DNA of 64,000 bases from JACTOJ01 sp032335695 (GCF_032335695.1 NZ_JACTOJ010000020.1:1-64000), one strand, 5' to 3'. Positions 35,545-47,500 are shown, counted from the first letter of the stretch. The notes: a model not told the origin generated them from the sequence alone. Program-made: numbers and translations.

Positions 35545-35556
35545 GGTGATAAGTCA

Positions 35557-36447
35557 ATGAAAATAGCAATTATAGCATTGATAACAGTATTTGTAATCTT
35601 AGCAGCAGTAAGCATATTTTTTTTAATTCAAGAAAAGAAAGAAAAATCTGAGAAAAATAATAAAAAAATAGTGAAAGCTAAGAGAAGCAAGGATGAAGAT
35701 TATGAACTTCCGCATTATAACTGCTACAAAATGTCTAAAATAGAATTTATACTTTGGGCAGCCGTAGGGTTTATTGGAGCGTTCTCTATAGGCTTTTTGT
35801 GCTATAGAAATATAATATGGTCTTTTATAGTAGGCTTATCAGGATTTGTTTACCCTAAATTTAAAACAGAAAGTATAATTAATGCTCGAAAAGATAAACT
35901 TACCTCTGAATTTAAAGAAGCTCTCTATGCTATATCATCTTCACTTACAGCAGGAAAATCAGTGCCACTGGCCTTCAAGGAAGCCTATGAGGATTTGTCC
36001 AATATGTATGAGGGAAAAAATATGATGATATTGGAGGAGCTTCAATTCATAAATAGAAGATTGGAAAGAAATGAGACTATAGAAGAAGCCTTAATAGATT
36101 TCGCAGAACGTTCTACCTTGGATGATGTTCAAAGCTTCGCTGATATCTTCAATGCTTGCACTAGAACTGGAGGAAATTTAAAGGAAGTAATACAAAAATC
36201 CTCAGATATAATTAGTGAAAAAATAGAAATTAAGCAGGAGATAAACACCATGGTGTCCTCTAAAAAGCTTGAAGGAAGAGTTCTGGTGCTTATACCTATA
36301 GGCATATTGCTATTCTTAGAAGTAAGTGCAAAAGATTTTATTGCACCTATGTTTACAACCATGGGCAGAATTATAATGACCATTGCGATGGTAGTCATAT
36401 TTTTGGCTCAGCTTTGGGCCAGAAAAATAACTAATATAGAGGTGTAG
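35557..36447 (+). CDS. tadB: TadB-like pilus assembly platform protein
   Basis: This 296-residue protein has an N-terminal helix (3-23), two further helices (about 66-100), a cytoplasmic type II secretion F domain (LTSEFKEALYAISSSLTAGKSVPLAF, TRTGGNLKEVIQKSSDII) and a helix pair at the end (about 245-290). It forms the inner membrane platform with TadC, on which CpaF acts. It starts 12 bp after cpaF; ribosome binding site GAGGTGAT. Confidence 0.9.
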   Translation: MKIAIIALITVFVILAAVSIFFLIQEKKEKSEKNNKKIVKAKRSKDEDYELPHYNCYKMSKIEFILWAAVGFIGAFSIGFLCYRNIIWSFIVGLSGFVYPKFKTESIINARKDKLTSEFKEALYAISSSLTAGKSVPLAFKEAYEDLSNMYEGKNMMILEELQFINRRLERNETIEEALIDFAERSTLDDVQSFADIFNACTRTGGNLKEVIQKSSDIISEKIEIKQEINTMVSSKKLEGRVLVLIPIGILLFLEVSAKDFIAPMFTTMGRIIMTIAMVVIFLAQLWARKITNIEV

Positions 36448-36449
36448 CT

Positions 36450-37313
36450 ATGGCTTATATACCATTTATATTTGTCTTAATAATAATAATTGTATTATAT
36501 CTATTATCAAAAAATAAATATGAAGATGAAATTAAGGACGTAACTAAGAAAGAGTATTCAACAAAAGAAGTACTTCCCATGGGATTATTTATAGTAGATC
36601 TCATAGGAAATGAGACCATTAAGAAAGTCAACAATGGAGCTCTTCAAAAAATGCTTTCTATGTACATGCTAGATGGCTTTAACAAATTTAGATTATATGT
36701 GGCTTACAAGTTTTCCACTGTGCTTATAATATTGGATGGCATATACTTCATAATGGCTGCGGAAGGAAACTTTGATTTATATATATTCTTTGGAGGCCCA
36801 CTAGCTGCTGTATTTATATATATACTCATGGACAGTGACTTAAACAAAAAGCATGAAAATAGAAGGAAGGATATTCAGTATGAATTTCCAGATCTGCTGA
36901 ACAAGCTTATATTGCTGGTTAATGCAGGATTAACCGTAGATAAAGCGCTGGAAAGATTAGTTTTGGAAAACAAGAAGCTAACACCTTTGTACTATGAACT
37001 TAATATAGTCTACAAAGAACTTTCAGCGAATAAGTCAAAAGAAATAGTTTTTAGAGATTTTTCAAGAAGATGCAAGGTACAAGAAATAACAAAGTTTACT
37101 TCTATTATTCTTCAAAACTTAAATAAAGGTACCACGGACATAGTATATATGCTGAAAAATCTCTCAAATGAATGCTGGATACTTAGAAAAAACATGGCTA
37201 AGCAAAGGGGAGAGGAAGCTAGCACTAGATTACTGCTTCCAATGATGCTGATGCTTGTGGCAATATTTATGGTAATACTTACTCCAGTATTTCTTCAATT
37301 AAGAAAAATTTAA
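36450..37313 (+). CDS. tadC: TadC-like pilus assembly platform protein
   Basis: This 287-residue second platform protein has the same F domain (FPDLLNKLILLVNAGLTVDKAL, LNKGTTDIVYMLKNLSNEC), helices near 3-18, 84-102, 108-126 and a strongly hydrophobic C-terminal helix (LLLPMMLMLVAIFMVIL). It follows tadB by 2 bp, so it is translationally coupled. Confidence 0.9.
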   Translation: MAYIPFIFVLIIIIVLYLLSKNKYEDEIKDVTKKEYSTKEVLPMGLFIVDLIGNETIKKVNNGALQKMLSMYMLDGFNKFRLYVAYKFSTVLIILDGIYFIMAAEGNFDLYIFFGGPLAAVFIYILMDSDLNKKHENRRKDIQYEFPDLLNKLILLVNAGLTVDKALERLVLENKKLTPLYYELNIVYKELSANKSKEIVFRDFSRRCKVQEITKFTSIILQNLNKGTTDIVYMLKNLSNECWILRKNMAKQRGEEASTRLLLPMMLMLVAIFMVILTPVFLQLRKI

Positions 37314-37341
37314 AGTTTTAATTTTTGGGGAGGTATCAAAA

Positions 37342-37545
37342 ATGAATGTATTAAAAAATTTTTTTAAAGAAGAGGATGGTCTGGCAACTCTAGAGATAGC
37401 GCTTATAATCGTTGTACTTATAGCATTGGTAATAATATTCAGAAAATCAATAGAACAATTGGTTACTAATATTATGAGTAATATAACAAAATCTGCAGAT
37501 GATGCTCAACAATCTACAACACCAACAACACCATCTGGTAAATAA
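37342..37545 (+). CDS. Flp-type pilin
   Basis: This 67-residue prepilin has a short charged leader (about 18 residues) ending EEDG, cleaved before LATLEIALII, with the conserved Glu at +5. A hydrophobic helix follows, then a Ser/Thr/Pro-rich tail (TTPTTPSGK). Cleavage would be done by one or both A24 peptidases at 51446 and 52074. It is the likely major pilus subunit. A strong GGGGAGG ribosome binding site fits high expression. The Thr-rich tail might be glycosylated or phosphorylated. Confidence 0.88.
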   Translation: MNVLKNFFKEEDGLATLEIALIIVVLIALVIIFRKSIEQLVTNIMSNITKSADDAQQSTTPTTPSGK

Positions 37546-37564
37546 GTGCAGGTGAAGAAACATA

Positions 37565-38221
37565 ATGAAGAATAATAAAAATATTAATCAGAGGGGCAGC
37601 TTTACTGTTGAAGCAGCATTGCTGCTTCCTATAGTATTTGCAGTTTTGATTATACTCATGTATATATGCGTGATAATGTATAACAGAACACAGCTTTCAG
37701 CAGTAGGACATGATGTTTCAGAAAGAGCATCCATGATGCTATCTTCGCCTAATATAGAGGTGGACACAGGCGAAATGATAACAAATGATAACCTTTATTC
37801 CAGGCTATTTGCAACAAATACTCAAAGCAAAATTAATGATGTAAAAGCTTATTTTAATAAAAGAAAGCTGGATATAGGTTTTTTAGATCCTCAGTCAGAT
37901 GTAGAAATAGGCTATGTAAATTATCTATTTTATAGAAAAATTAAAATTAAGATACAAGATCATTACGACCTTCCGTTAAAGGGACTAATACAGCTGTTAC
38001 ATTTTCCAGGCACCTATAATGATGAGGTGGATGTAAATCTAATAGTTAATGATCCTGTGGAGGTTACAAGAAATGTAGATTTTGTTTCATATGCCTTTGA
38101 CGAATTAGGACATAGATTTACAGTGGTACAAAAAACTAAAAGCAGTTATGATGCAATAATAAATAAATTGAATGAATTGGCAGATAAGTGGAAACAATTA
38201 ACTGGAGGAGGAGGAAAATAA
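37565..38221 (+). CDS. TadE-like minor pilin
   Basis: This 218-residue protein has the TadE signature QRGSFTVEAALLLPIVF: cleavage after Gly, Glu at +5, then one helix (about 20-40). The rest would lie outside the membrane. It is probably a minor pilin or initiator of the Flp pilus. Start ATG behind AGGTGAAG, 20 bp after the pilin gene. Confidence 0.85.
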   Translation: MKNNKNINQRGSFTVEAALLLPIVFAVLIILMYICVIMYNRTQLSAVGHDVSERASMMLSSPNIEVDTGEMITNDNLYSRLFATNTQSKINDVKAYFNKRKLDIGFLDPQSDVEIGYVNYLFYRKIKIKIQDHYDLPLKGLIQLLHFPGTYNDEVDVNLIVNDPVEVTRNVDFVSYAFDELGHRFTVVQKTKSSYDAIINKLNELADKWKQLTGGGGK

Positions 38222-38223
38222 AT

Positions 38224-40560
38224 GTGATTAGGAGAAGGGAGCAGGGCGTAATAACTGTATTTTTAAGCCTCATACTGCTAATTCTCATATGTTTTGTAGG
38301 AGCATTAGTTGATGGCACAAGAATGGTAACAGCTCATTCTCAAGTGTCTAGGGCCATAGATAATGCCGTGAGAGCAGAGCTGGCCGATTATGATACAAAG
38401 CTAAAGGATGCCTATGGTTTTATGGCAATGAATACAGAAAATGCTGACCTAAACAGTACCGCCCAGACCTTTTTACAAAAGAATCTTTTAGTGGACAAAA
38501 GCGATGGCAAACAATTTACTGATTTATATCATTATGACATAGAAAGCGTAAAGGCTTCAGGGTTAAACCCCTTATCTGATGATAATGTATTTAAAGAGCA
38601 GCTGCTGGAATACATGAAATACAGAGCTCCATTGAATTTGGTGGATGGAATAATAGACAGATTTCAAAAGTTTAAGAGTTTAACTAAGATAACAGATGCC
38701 ACTAATAAAAAGAAGGCACTAGATGATGAGATAGAAAAAGTAAAAGACTATTATGATAAATATGTTGATGCGGCCAATAGCTATAAGTCTATAATAGGCA
38801 GCATAAAAAAGAGTTTTTCCTATAATAAAATCAATCCTCCCAGCAACGACAGCGATTTGGAAAGCTTAGCTCTAGCTGTTTATCTAAGAAAGGTAATACT
38901 GAGATATACACAATCTGATGAGTATGACAAAGAAAAGCCAGAAGATAAGGATAAAATCGATACTTTCCGCACTACCTTGGACTCTGCAGCTTTAAATGAA
39001 TATTATAAAATGAATTCTTTATTAGATATGTTAGTAAGCAAGGGGTCAGATTTGACCAATAAGATAAATGATTACTTAAACGAAATGAAGAAAGTTAAAC
39101 CTTTATATGATGATTATGCAAAAGCAGTTGAGGCACTTAAAAATGACCCAAATGTATCTTCGTATTATGATGGATATATTGATGATTTGGGCAAATATTC
39201 TAAATTATTTACTGGTGAAGACAATTTAAAAAAGCAAATAGATGTAATAAAAGCAAATGCAGATAAAATAGCTGGAATAAAAAAACCTTTAGGAGATTTG
39301 CTTTCTGACAGAACCGAAGCCTATAACTTTTATAAAGCTGATGACAAATCTATAGATGAAATAGATAAAATGGCATCAGAAAACAACTTTGATACCACTA
39401 AAAAGGATGCGGATAATTATAAGGATATAATGCATCAGTTTGATAAACAGGTAGGCTGGATAAATGATTCAGGGAAAAAAATCAGAGATAGTGCCAGCAT
39501 AAATGATATAGATATAATAATTGTTACAGATGGAAAGCCATCTGGAAAGAAGGATGAGGGCGGGAAAAAAGATGCACAAAATAAAGCGAAAGATAACAGC
39601 AAACCTCCAGAAGATAATACTAAAAAAGGGATACCAGATAGCTTATGGTCTAAGCTGCCAAGTAAAATTGCCGGTTATGGAGGCGATGGAGTAACTGTAG
39701 GCTCAGATTATGCAGCAGATACATCAACGGTAACAGCCGGTAACTCCATAATAGATAAGATATGTGCAGCTGTAGAAAATGCATTGCTGGGTGTGAGAGA
39801 TAAATATTATATTGATGAATATGTTATGACAGAATTTAGAGACAAAGTAGGAAACAAAAGTAATTTTAGGGTGCCAGCCCAAAGAACGCTGCCGGATGGA
39901 ATAAGCGCACCAGAGGATTATGAAATAGAATATGTTATAAATGGAGCCAAAACAGATAAAGAAAATGCAGACAATATATGGATTAGAACCTATATAATAA
40001 GATGTGCTTTGGATTTTGCTTATATAGTTACAGATGATACTAAAAAGCATGAAGTTACTGCAATTGCTACTGCAGCAGTAGGCTGGATTGGAGACGGTAT
40101 TTTTATAAAACCTATGGAGGCACTTCTGTTAGCATGCTGGAGCATGTTAGAAGCAAGTTATGATATGAAGGCAATAATGGACGGGCATAGGATTCCAGTA
40201 ATAAAGGGTAGTAAAACTTGGTTTACAGATACTTTTAATGTTATTTCACCATCAAGATTAGAAAAAGTAATAAAAATATGTGATGAAGATCCACTTGCCT
40301 TAAGTTATCATGATTATCTTATGTTTTATCTCTTACTTCAGAGTGAGGATACCACATTGGCAAGAATTAAAGATTTAGTATATGTTAATATGGATCCGAA
40401 TAACGGATATGATTTAACTAAAAAATTTACAACTGTATGTGTAGAAGCTCAGGTAAGCATAAATTATATTTTTATGACAGAAGCATTTATGCCTGCAGAG
40501 GGAAGAAAGGATAAAGGGTCAAGGTATACTATTAAGATGAAAAGATACAAGAATTATTAA
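38224..40560 (+). CDS. DUF5702 (TadG-like) pilus-associated protein
   Basis: This 778-residue protein has the DUF5702 opening REQGVITVFLSLILLILICF, a TadG-like prepilin helix with Phe instead of Glu at +5. It is followed by a long, charged, largely helical extracellular part. A low-complexity Lys/Asp/Gly/Pro-rich loop lies near residues 430-470. I take GTG at 38224 as start because three overlapping GGAGG units lie just upstream and the ATG nearby is followed at once by a stop. It begins 2 bp after tadE. Confidence 0.82.
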   Translation: MIRRREQGVITVFLSLILLILICFVGALVDGTRMVTAHSQVSRAIDNAVRAELADYDTKLKDAYGFMAMNTENADLNSTAQTFLQKNLLVDKSDGKQFTDLYHYDIESVKASGLNPLSDDNVFKEQLLEYMKYRAPLNLVDGIIDRFQKFKSLTKITDATNKKKALDDEIEKVKDYYDKYVDAANSYKSIIGSIKKSFSYNKINPPSNDSDLESLALAVYLRKVILRYTQSDEYDKEKPEDKDKIDTFRTTLDSAALNEYYKMNSLLDMLVSKGSDLTNKINDYLNEMKKVKPLYDDYAKAVEALKNDPNVSSYYDGYIDDLGKYSKLFTGEDNLKKQIDVIKANADKIAGIKKPLGDLLSDRTEAYNFYKADDKSIDEIDKMASENNFDTTKKDADNYKDIMHQFDKQVGWINDSGKKIRDSASINDIDIIIVTDGKPSGKKDEGGKKDAQNKAKDNSKPPEDNTKKGIPDSLWSKLPSKIAGYGGDGVTVGSDYAADTSTVTAGNSIIDKICAAVENALLGVRDKYYIDEYVMTEFRDKVGNKSNFRVPAQRTLPDGISAPEDYEIEYVINGAKTDKENADNIWIRTYIIRCALDFAYIVTDDTKKHEVTAIATAAVGWIGDGIFIKPMEALLLACWSMLEASYDMKAIMDGHRIPVIKGSKTWFTDTFNVISPSRLEKVIKICDEDPLALSYHDYLMFYLLLQSEDTTLARIKDLVYVNMDPNNGYDLTKKFTTVCVEAQVSINYIFMTEAFMPAEGRKDKGSRYTIKMKRYKNY

Positions 40561-40577
40561 TGTAAGGAGAGAATTAA

Positions 40578-41252
40578 ATGAAAGCAAATAAAATATTGAG
40601 TGTACTAATAGTAGTTACAATAGTAGCAGCTGTATCCACAGGCTGCGGTAAAAAGGATAGCACTAATAAAGCGAGTGGAACAACGGCAGTGCAAAAAACA
40701 GAAAAAGAAAAGCCAACAAAGGAAGAGTTTTTAGAGCAGAGCAAGAAGATAATGAAGGATATGGAAAAGGTATGTGACAAATACGGTGTAAAATATGATA
40801 ATGATGATTCTATAGGACAGGATTCAGAACAAAAGGGGTCAGGTTATTTTTTTGATACTGAAGAAGAGAAGGTTAAATTAAGTGATGGATCAGACAATTC
40901 TTATGAGGTAATAAAATTTGGAGGAACCGTAAGCAATGATGGAAGCACTGGTCAAAAGGTTATAAATATATCAGTAAGGCAAAAAGATTACAAGACACAA
41001 TTTGATGTTAATACATGCAATCTGCTGAAAGATATGATAATAGCAATTACAGGAGACTCAAATTACGACTTTGGTAAGTTAAATCAGATAGTAAAAACTG
41101 CACAGGATAAAGAACTAAAAGATGTGGTAAGCAATGAGGAGTCAACCATTGGAGATTACAAGCAAAATATTCAAGTTATATTGGGAGAAGGAACAAATAC
41201 AAAAATGTTAGCGTATAAGCTATATACAGGTAAGGTGGAACTAAAAAAATAA
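40578..41252 (+). CDS. Lipoprotein of unknown function, last gene of the Tad operon
   Basis: This 224-residue protein has a signal peptide ending STGC (Cys23), then a Thr/Lys/Glu-rich linker and a compact domain with no motif I know. Its place, 17 bp after the DUF5702 gene, suggests a role at the base of the pilus on the outer membrane surface. Ribosome binding site AAGGAGAG. Confidence 0.75.
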   Translation: MKANKILSVLIVVTIVAAVSTGCGKKDSTNKASGTTAVQKTEKEKPTKEEFLEQSKKIMKDMEKVCDKYGVKYDNDDSIGQDSEQKGSGYFFDTEEEKVKLSDGSDNSYEVIKFGGTVSNDGSTGQKVINISVRQKDYKTQFDVNTCNLLKDMIIAITGDSNYDFGKLNQIVKTAQDKELKDVVSNEESTIGDYKQNIQVILGEGTNTKMLAYKLYTGKVELKK

Positions 41253-41275
41253 GAATAGTAGTATTTTGTTTACAC

Positions 41276-41301
41276 AAGAATCTTCCAAAGGGAGGATTCT
41301 T
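41276..41301 (+). promoter_or_regulatory. Hairpin that would hide a ribosome binding site
   Basis: An 11-bp stem (AAGAATCTTCC with GGAGGATTCTT, one G-U pair, loop AAAG) ends directly at a TTG start candidate. The GGAGG is inside the stem. No T-run follows, so it is a poor terminator. Confidence 0.4.
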
Positions 41302-41405
41302 TGGTAAGCAAAATTAATAAGAGAAAAGATGTTTTAGGACAGGCTATAAAAAGAAATCCAAATCAGGATTCTTCGTGGCATACCACAGCTACAAGCCTCA
41401 GATAA
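41301..41405 (+). CDS. Possible 34-residue small protein
   Basis: A TTG codon has a perfect GGAGG 5 bases upstream. The product begins MVSKINKRKDVLGQAIKRNP and is basic. I do not recognise it. Its ribosome binding site is part of the 11-bp stem at 41276-41301, so translation may be masked. It could equally be a chance frame or a gene remnant in the 3' part of the Tad transcript. Confidence 0.2.
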   Translation: MVSKINKRKDVLGQAIKRNPNQDSSWHTTATSLR

Positions 41406-41432
41406 GCGGTGTGTCACGCTATAAAGAAATAT

Positions 41433-41487
41433 AAAAATAAGGCTGTACAAACTAATGTGAATTAGTTTTAGTACAACCTTATTTTTA
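41433..41487. terminator. Bidirectional terminator between the Tad operon and the giant surface protein
   Basis: AAAAATAAGG (41433-41442) pairs with CCTTATTTTT (41477-41486), with inner stems GTAC/GTAC and ACTAAT/ATTAGT. It has T-runs on both strands. Confidence 0.85.
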
Positions 41488-41512
41488 TTAGTTTAATTAA
41501 AGATTATTTGAT

Positions 41513-44500
41513 TTATTCTGCTGGTATTTCCTTATTTTTTTCTGCTTTTCTTAATCTTGATTTTTTAGTTTTTACAAATAATAGGGTTCCAAGAGCTGCT
41601 ATGCCCGCAGCGGCACCGCCTAAAATTGGGAGAATAGTGCCTTTTTTATTTGTAATTTTTGCAGTTAAGGATTCTTTAGCGCTAACGATTTTAAATTTAA
41701 CAGTTCGAGTAGTTTTATTCCCTACAGAATCTTTTACAGTAATAGTTAATGTATGTTCACCTATAGAAGAAATTTTGTCACCTATTTTATAGTCTTTCCC
41801 ATCCAAGGTTATCACCGTAGCTTCTCTCACCGCATCATCAGATATATTAAATTCAGGAGTTACTGGATGATCGTAGCTTCTTCCATCAATTATATTAGTT
41901 ATTTTAATGCTAGGCGGTGTAGCTTTCAGGTAGAAGGTAAATGCCTTCTTAGAAACATTACCAGCCCTGTCTACGGCTATAATTAACAATGTATGTTTAC
42001 CATCTGTAGTTATAGGTTCTCCGTGGTAGTCATTACCGTCCAGCATTAGTGTTTTATCACAATCTGCATCATCTATATCCACTAGAGGAGTAAATATAGA
42101 TAAGAAAGTGCTTTGGCTCATGAAAGTTGGCACAGTTATGCTTGGAGCAGTTTTATCTATAACAAAGTCTAAAACTATTCTGGTAATATTTTTAGCTTTA
42201 TCTTCTGCAAATACCACAAGCTCATAGCTTCCTTCAGCGCTTATAACTGAATTATTGTAAGGCTGACCGTTTAATGTAATATTGAATATATCCGAATTAG
42301 TGTCGGTGCAGGTTATTAAAGGAGAAATATTTTTATTATAATAGAAATTTGACACTAGACCTGAAATATCAACATTTGGGGCTTCTGTGTCTAATACAAA
42401 GCTTTTTACTATTTCCTCAGAAACATTACCTGCCTTATCCTTTGCAATAGCCTTTATTTCATATTTTCGATTTTCTGTAAGGATAGGCACATTGTGAGAA
42501 TCATAGCTTTGTCCGTTTATAAGCAGCTCACTTATAAAATCATCTGGGTTATCCGGTGAAACTTCTGGAGCAAACGGCTTATTTATAAAATCGCCATCAT
42601 TAAAATTAAACTTCATAGTAGGCGGAGTCCTGTCTATGGTAAAGGTTAAATCTGGAGTAGTATAGGAATTACCAGCTTTATCTACAGCAGTTACATTAAA
42701 AGTATAGGTTCCTTCGTCATACTCGCTGAAGCTAAATAAATTATCATTTTGACTAATATTAACGGGTATTTGAGAACCATTTTTATATACATTTATATGA
42801 GTGTTCTCTAGCACCATGTTAGTATCACTAATCCTTATGGTAGGAGTTGTAACACTTTTATTATTAAACTCATTATTTTGAACTCCGGATATGTCTATAT
42901 TTGGTTTTGTATTATCCATAGTAAAGGATATTTGATAAGTTGTAGGTGAAGCCTGAGCCTTATCATTATCAGTAACAGATAGTGTATAAAGGCCATCTCC
43001 ATTTATAGGAGCTCCTTTGAAGACATATCCGTCATCGGTTTTTTCAACGCTTCCGTTATAAGGCTTACCATTTAGAGTAATGCTGTAATTATCTACGGTG
43101 TAATTATCCGTTAGTTTGATGATAGGTTTGATTACACCATTATAATAGCCATTGTCTTCTATATTTCTTCCGGAATCTTCACTAAAAGATATTTTAGCTG
43201 GGTCGGTATCTACTACAAAATCTCTGCTGTCCGTGCCAGGCGCTTCCTGATTATTTGGATCATAATTTGCTGCCATATCTAATGCATATACCTTTAAATT
43301 GTACATAGTATTTCTAGCTGTATTCCCGGTTATGGGATCTGTTTTTAATAGGAATATGGTTTCTCCTGTATTAGGATCAATATCTTTTTCAACAAGGTTT
43401 AATCTTATGGTTTGACCGTCCAAAGCAGCATATAACCTTGAGGTATTTATATCAGAATCCTGAAGAAATTTATCCTCAACCTTTATTAGGGCTGTAACCT
43501 GAGAGTTGTAGTTTTTACCTTCATCTATATTTTGAATTATAGGCACAGCGGGATGTTTATCTATATATATGGTTTTAGTTACATCGCTGTCAGCATTGTT
43601 TCCTGACATATCTTGTACATGAATGGTTATAACATATTTGCCATCTTGTTGTACAACTCCATTTAAGAAATAAGTTCCGCTGCCATCATTAGATACATTG
43701 GAGCTGCCGAAACTATAATTTGTTGAAGCATTGCCATCCTTTGAAACAGAAAAATAAGAATTTTTAAGGTCAAGGTAGTCTTCTGCTATTGTAACGCTTG
43801 GATTATCAAAGCTTCTATAGTATCTGTTATCATCCATGTTAGTAGCTTTTATTATAGGCTTAGCTTCATCAATTACAAAGCTTTGAGATATAGTTTCAAA
43901 TTCACCTGGCTGACTGGCTCTGTCTGAGGTAGATACAACAAGAGCATACGTTCCAGTAGATTTTCCAGCATCTGGCTTTAGCTCATCCCCGTGAAGATAC
44001 AGCACTCCGTTTTCTTTCTTATCAAAATGAAGGGTGTAGGGCTTATTGTTAATTGTAGCTGTAATTAGCTTATTGACGTCCGCTGCATCCATAAATTCGT
44101 CAGTAACGGATATTTCTGGAGTTACTGAACTGTTGAAATAGGTCTTTTTACCCTGGCTTGGATCACCTATGTTCACTATGTTGGTTGAAGCGGGCACTGA
44201 ATCTATATATATAGTATATTTAGTATCACCTGAGGAAGGAGAATTACCTGATAAATCCACTAAATGAACTGTTATCTCATAGGTACCATCCACATCCACA
44301 ACATTTTTTAGGGTATAAGTGTAGTCACTAGTGTTTATTTCTGTGTTATATTGCTGCTGAACATTAGCATCGTCTAATGAATATTTTGAAGAAACACCAT
44401 TTTTAGTTACAATAAAATATGAATTAGTTTCATCAAGATATTTTTCCTGTAGTTCAACAGCAGGATCCAAAGCTTTTCTATAATATTTTTCATTAGTTAA

Positions 44501-47500
44501 ATTACTTGTCTCTAAGCTTGGAGCAGCCTCATCAATGGTGAAGCTTTTTTCACCTGAATTTATGTCTGTAGAATTAGTTCTATCCTTTGTAGTTACTTTT
44601 AAGGTATAGTTGTCCCCTAAGGAGTCTTTAGGATTTTCTATAGCCTTACCTGTAACTATAAGTTTGCTTCCTTCTCTTTTGCAGCTGGTTAATTCATAGG
44701 GTTGACCATTCAAGGTAGCAGTAATCCTTGAATTTAAATCAGATGAATCCATGTAAGGATCCTCTACTTCTATTTCGGGTGTGACAGCTTGGTTAAAGTA
44801 TTCATTGTCATTTATATTTTTAATGCTTACGGTGGCAGCTTTGGATTGAACAAAGAAATTTAAATTTAAATCACCGTTTGAAGTCTGATTTCCTGCTAAG
44901 TCCACAATGTGAACAGTGACATTGTAACTTCCATCCTCATTAACTACATTTTTAAGCACATATTCGTCCGTAGCATTGTCAAAATCCACATTAGCACTAT
45001 CCAAGGTATATTGTGATAATGTACCGTTTTTATTTACATTAAAATAAGATTTTGATCTATCCAGATTAGATTCTTTTACAGCTATTCTGGGATCTATTGC
45101 CTTTCTATAATAGGTGCTATTTGTCAAATTAAAAGAGGTTATTTCTGGAGCAGTTCTGTCTATGCAGAAGCTTCTGGTAACGGAGGTGCTATTTCCTGCT
45201 GCATCTTTAGCTGTTACCTTCAGCTTATATTTACCTTCATCCTTAATATTTATGTTTTCAGCTTTGTTATTGTTCAAGCTAATAGTTTGTGTTGAGCCAT
45301 CATCCTTTGTCAATATTGCAGTACCCTCTGAAAAATTATCATCAGAGGCTGTAATAGCAGCTGTAAGTGAAGTGGAATTTGAAAACTCATTATCTGAAAT
45401 TCCGTCAATATTTATTACAGGAGCCGAGTTGTCCACTATAAAATGAAGAATAAAAGGGCCGTTTTCATAGGCATTACCTACTGCATCTTCTGCATTGACG
45501 GTAATGGTATATTCTCCTGGGTCGTTTATGGTGTCACGGAAGGTCCATCCGCTGGAATAGAGTTTACCATCTATAACTTCATTATCTGAAGGGCTTAATG
45601 TACTGCTATCTATGGTGGACAAATTCCCATCCGGAGTCTTTTTGGTTATGGATATTGCATCACTAGATATTTTTACATCATCCCCGATATATATGGTTGG
45701 TTTAATGGGTTCAGCTTTTGTACTTATTACGGAATTATTATTTATCAGCAGATTATTTTGGTCCCAGAAGCTTATAATAGGAGGCGTGTTATCAAAATAA
45801 ATACTTTTTGAGGAAGAACTGCTTAGGCCTGTCAAGCCTGTTACTTTTGCTGTTATATCATAGCTTCCATCTTTAGAGTCAGGAGAATTTACGCTTTTAT
45901 ATACTAGCTTATATTTGTGCTCACCATTTTCGTTTAAGGAGCTTTCTATATGATCAATGGTTAGTGAAGTACCATTGAATTTGGCATCTAAGTATTCAGA
46001 GTCTTTAATTTCATCTTCAGTTAGTAAATAATCTTCTATAGTTATTACAGGAATAAATCCATTTTTAGAGCTAGTGAAGGCAGTGCTGGCATTTTCTAGA
46101 GCTCCTGAATAGGTTATTTTAGGTGCCTCGCTATCAAAGTAAAAAGTTTGCTTTAATTCATTTGTATTGCCGCTTTTATCTACTGCATGAAGCAATATAT
46201 CATATTTAGTATTTTGAAAATCTAAATTTTTCAAAACATAGAGATTATCATCCTTTAAAGTTAAATCCCTTAGGGCTGTGGAGGTTTCAACTTTATTTCC
46301 ACTATTATCATAGCTTATCAGCTTAACATAGGAGTTATCTAAATCCAGATTGCTGTCAGATACTATAAAAGCAGGTGAAAAGCTGCTGCTAAAATATGAA
46401 TTATCTTTTAAGTCAGACATATGACCGTCTTCATCTTCATATTTCATGGACAGCGTAGGCGCAGTATTGTCCACATCTAGATTAAAGGTGAAGCTGCTTT
46501 CATAGCCTAAGTCATTTTTGGCATCTATAGTGATAGCGGTAAGTTTCTTATCATCATCATTTTTTAAAGAGAGGTTTATGCATAGATTGTCACTGCTGTC
46601 ATCTTTGGAAGTTAAACTGTAAGAGTCCTTTGGAAGCTCCTCACTCTCTTCATTATCGTACCTAGCCTTTATGCTGTTTATGTTTATTGCACTGGCAGAA
46701 TAGTCACTCAGGATACCATTTATAGAGATATTTTTGTCTGTAATATATAAAGTGTCACTGTTAGCTACATTTAAAGTTTTTCCACCGCTTGTACAAGTAA
46801 AACTACTGAAGTTTGGTCCTGAAGAGCTGCTATAAATTGCGGCGGTTAGCTCCACAGGAAAGCTTGTATTGTCATCTTTAGCATAAGTATATTTGGCATC
46901 TATAGTGCTAGTTTTTTCATCTAGATTAGTGGAAAAACTATTATCTGAAGCAATATCAACATTCTTGCTATTAATGGACAAGTCAGATATTTTTCCAGCA
47001 CTTGAAGCAGAGCCTTTTAAAACATTATCTTTAAAAAGCATAATTTGATTCTTAAAAATCTTATCGAAACTAAGAATAAAATCCCCTGTCAAAGAAATCT
47101 CTCCTAGGTTTAAAGCATCATCAGCGGCATAGAAGGTTAGTGATGATAATGGAGAAGTAAGTGGGTTTACATTATCAAGTACAATGGAGTAAGACTTTTC
47201 ACTATTATTATAAGTTATATTAGAGGAATCTAATACTTTGTTGTTGTAATAGACAATAGGATTTTCTAAAAGATTTGCCTCATCTGGAGCATTTATTTGT
47301 ACGGTTACTTTTTGGTTGTTTACATCACAAGAAATATTCTTTATGGAGTATTTAGGAGCGGTTGTATCATTGGTTAAAGTCTGTTCACATTTTTTTATTA
47401 TGTTTCCATTGCTATCTAATATATTATAATTTAGGGTTATTGAAGATAAATCTGTTCCGTCAATTTCAGAAAGACTTAAGGTTCCAGCTGAGAGTCCTGT

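Noticed and set aside
45114..45446. 110-codon plus-strand frame inside the giant surface protein gene
   Set aside because: It lies opposite a clearly coding repeat region; its hydrophobicity comes from the reverse reading of Ser/Asp-rich codons.
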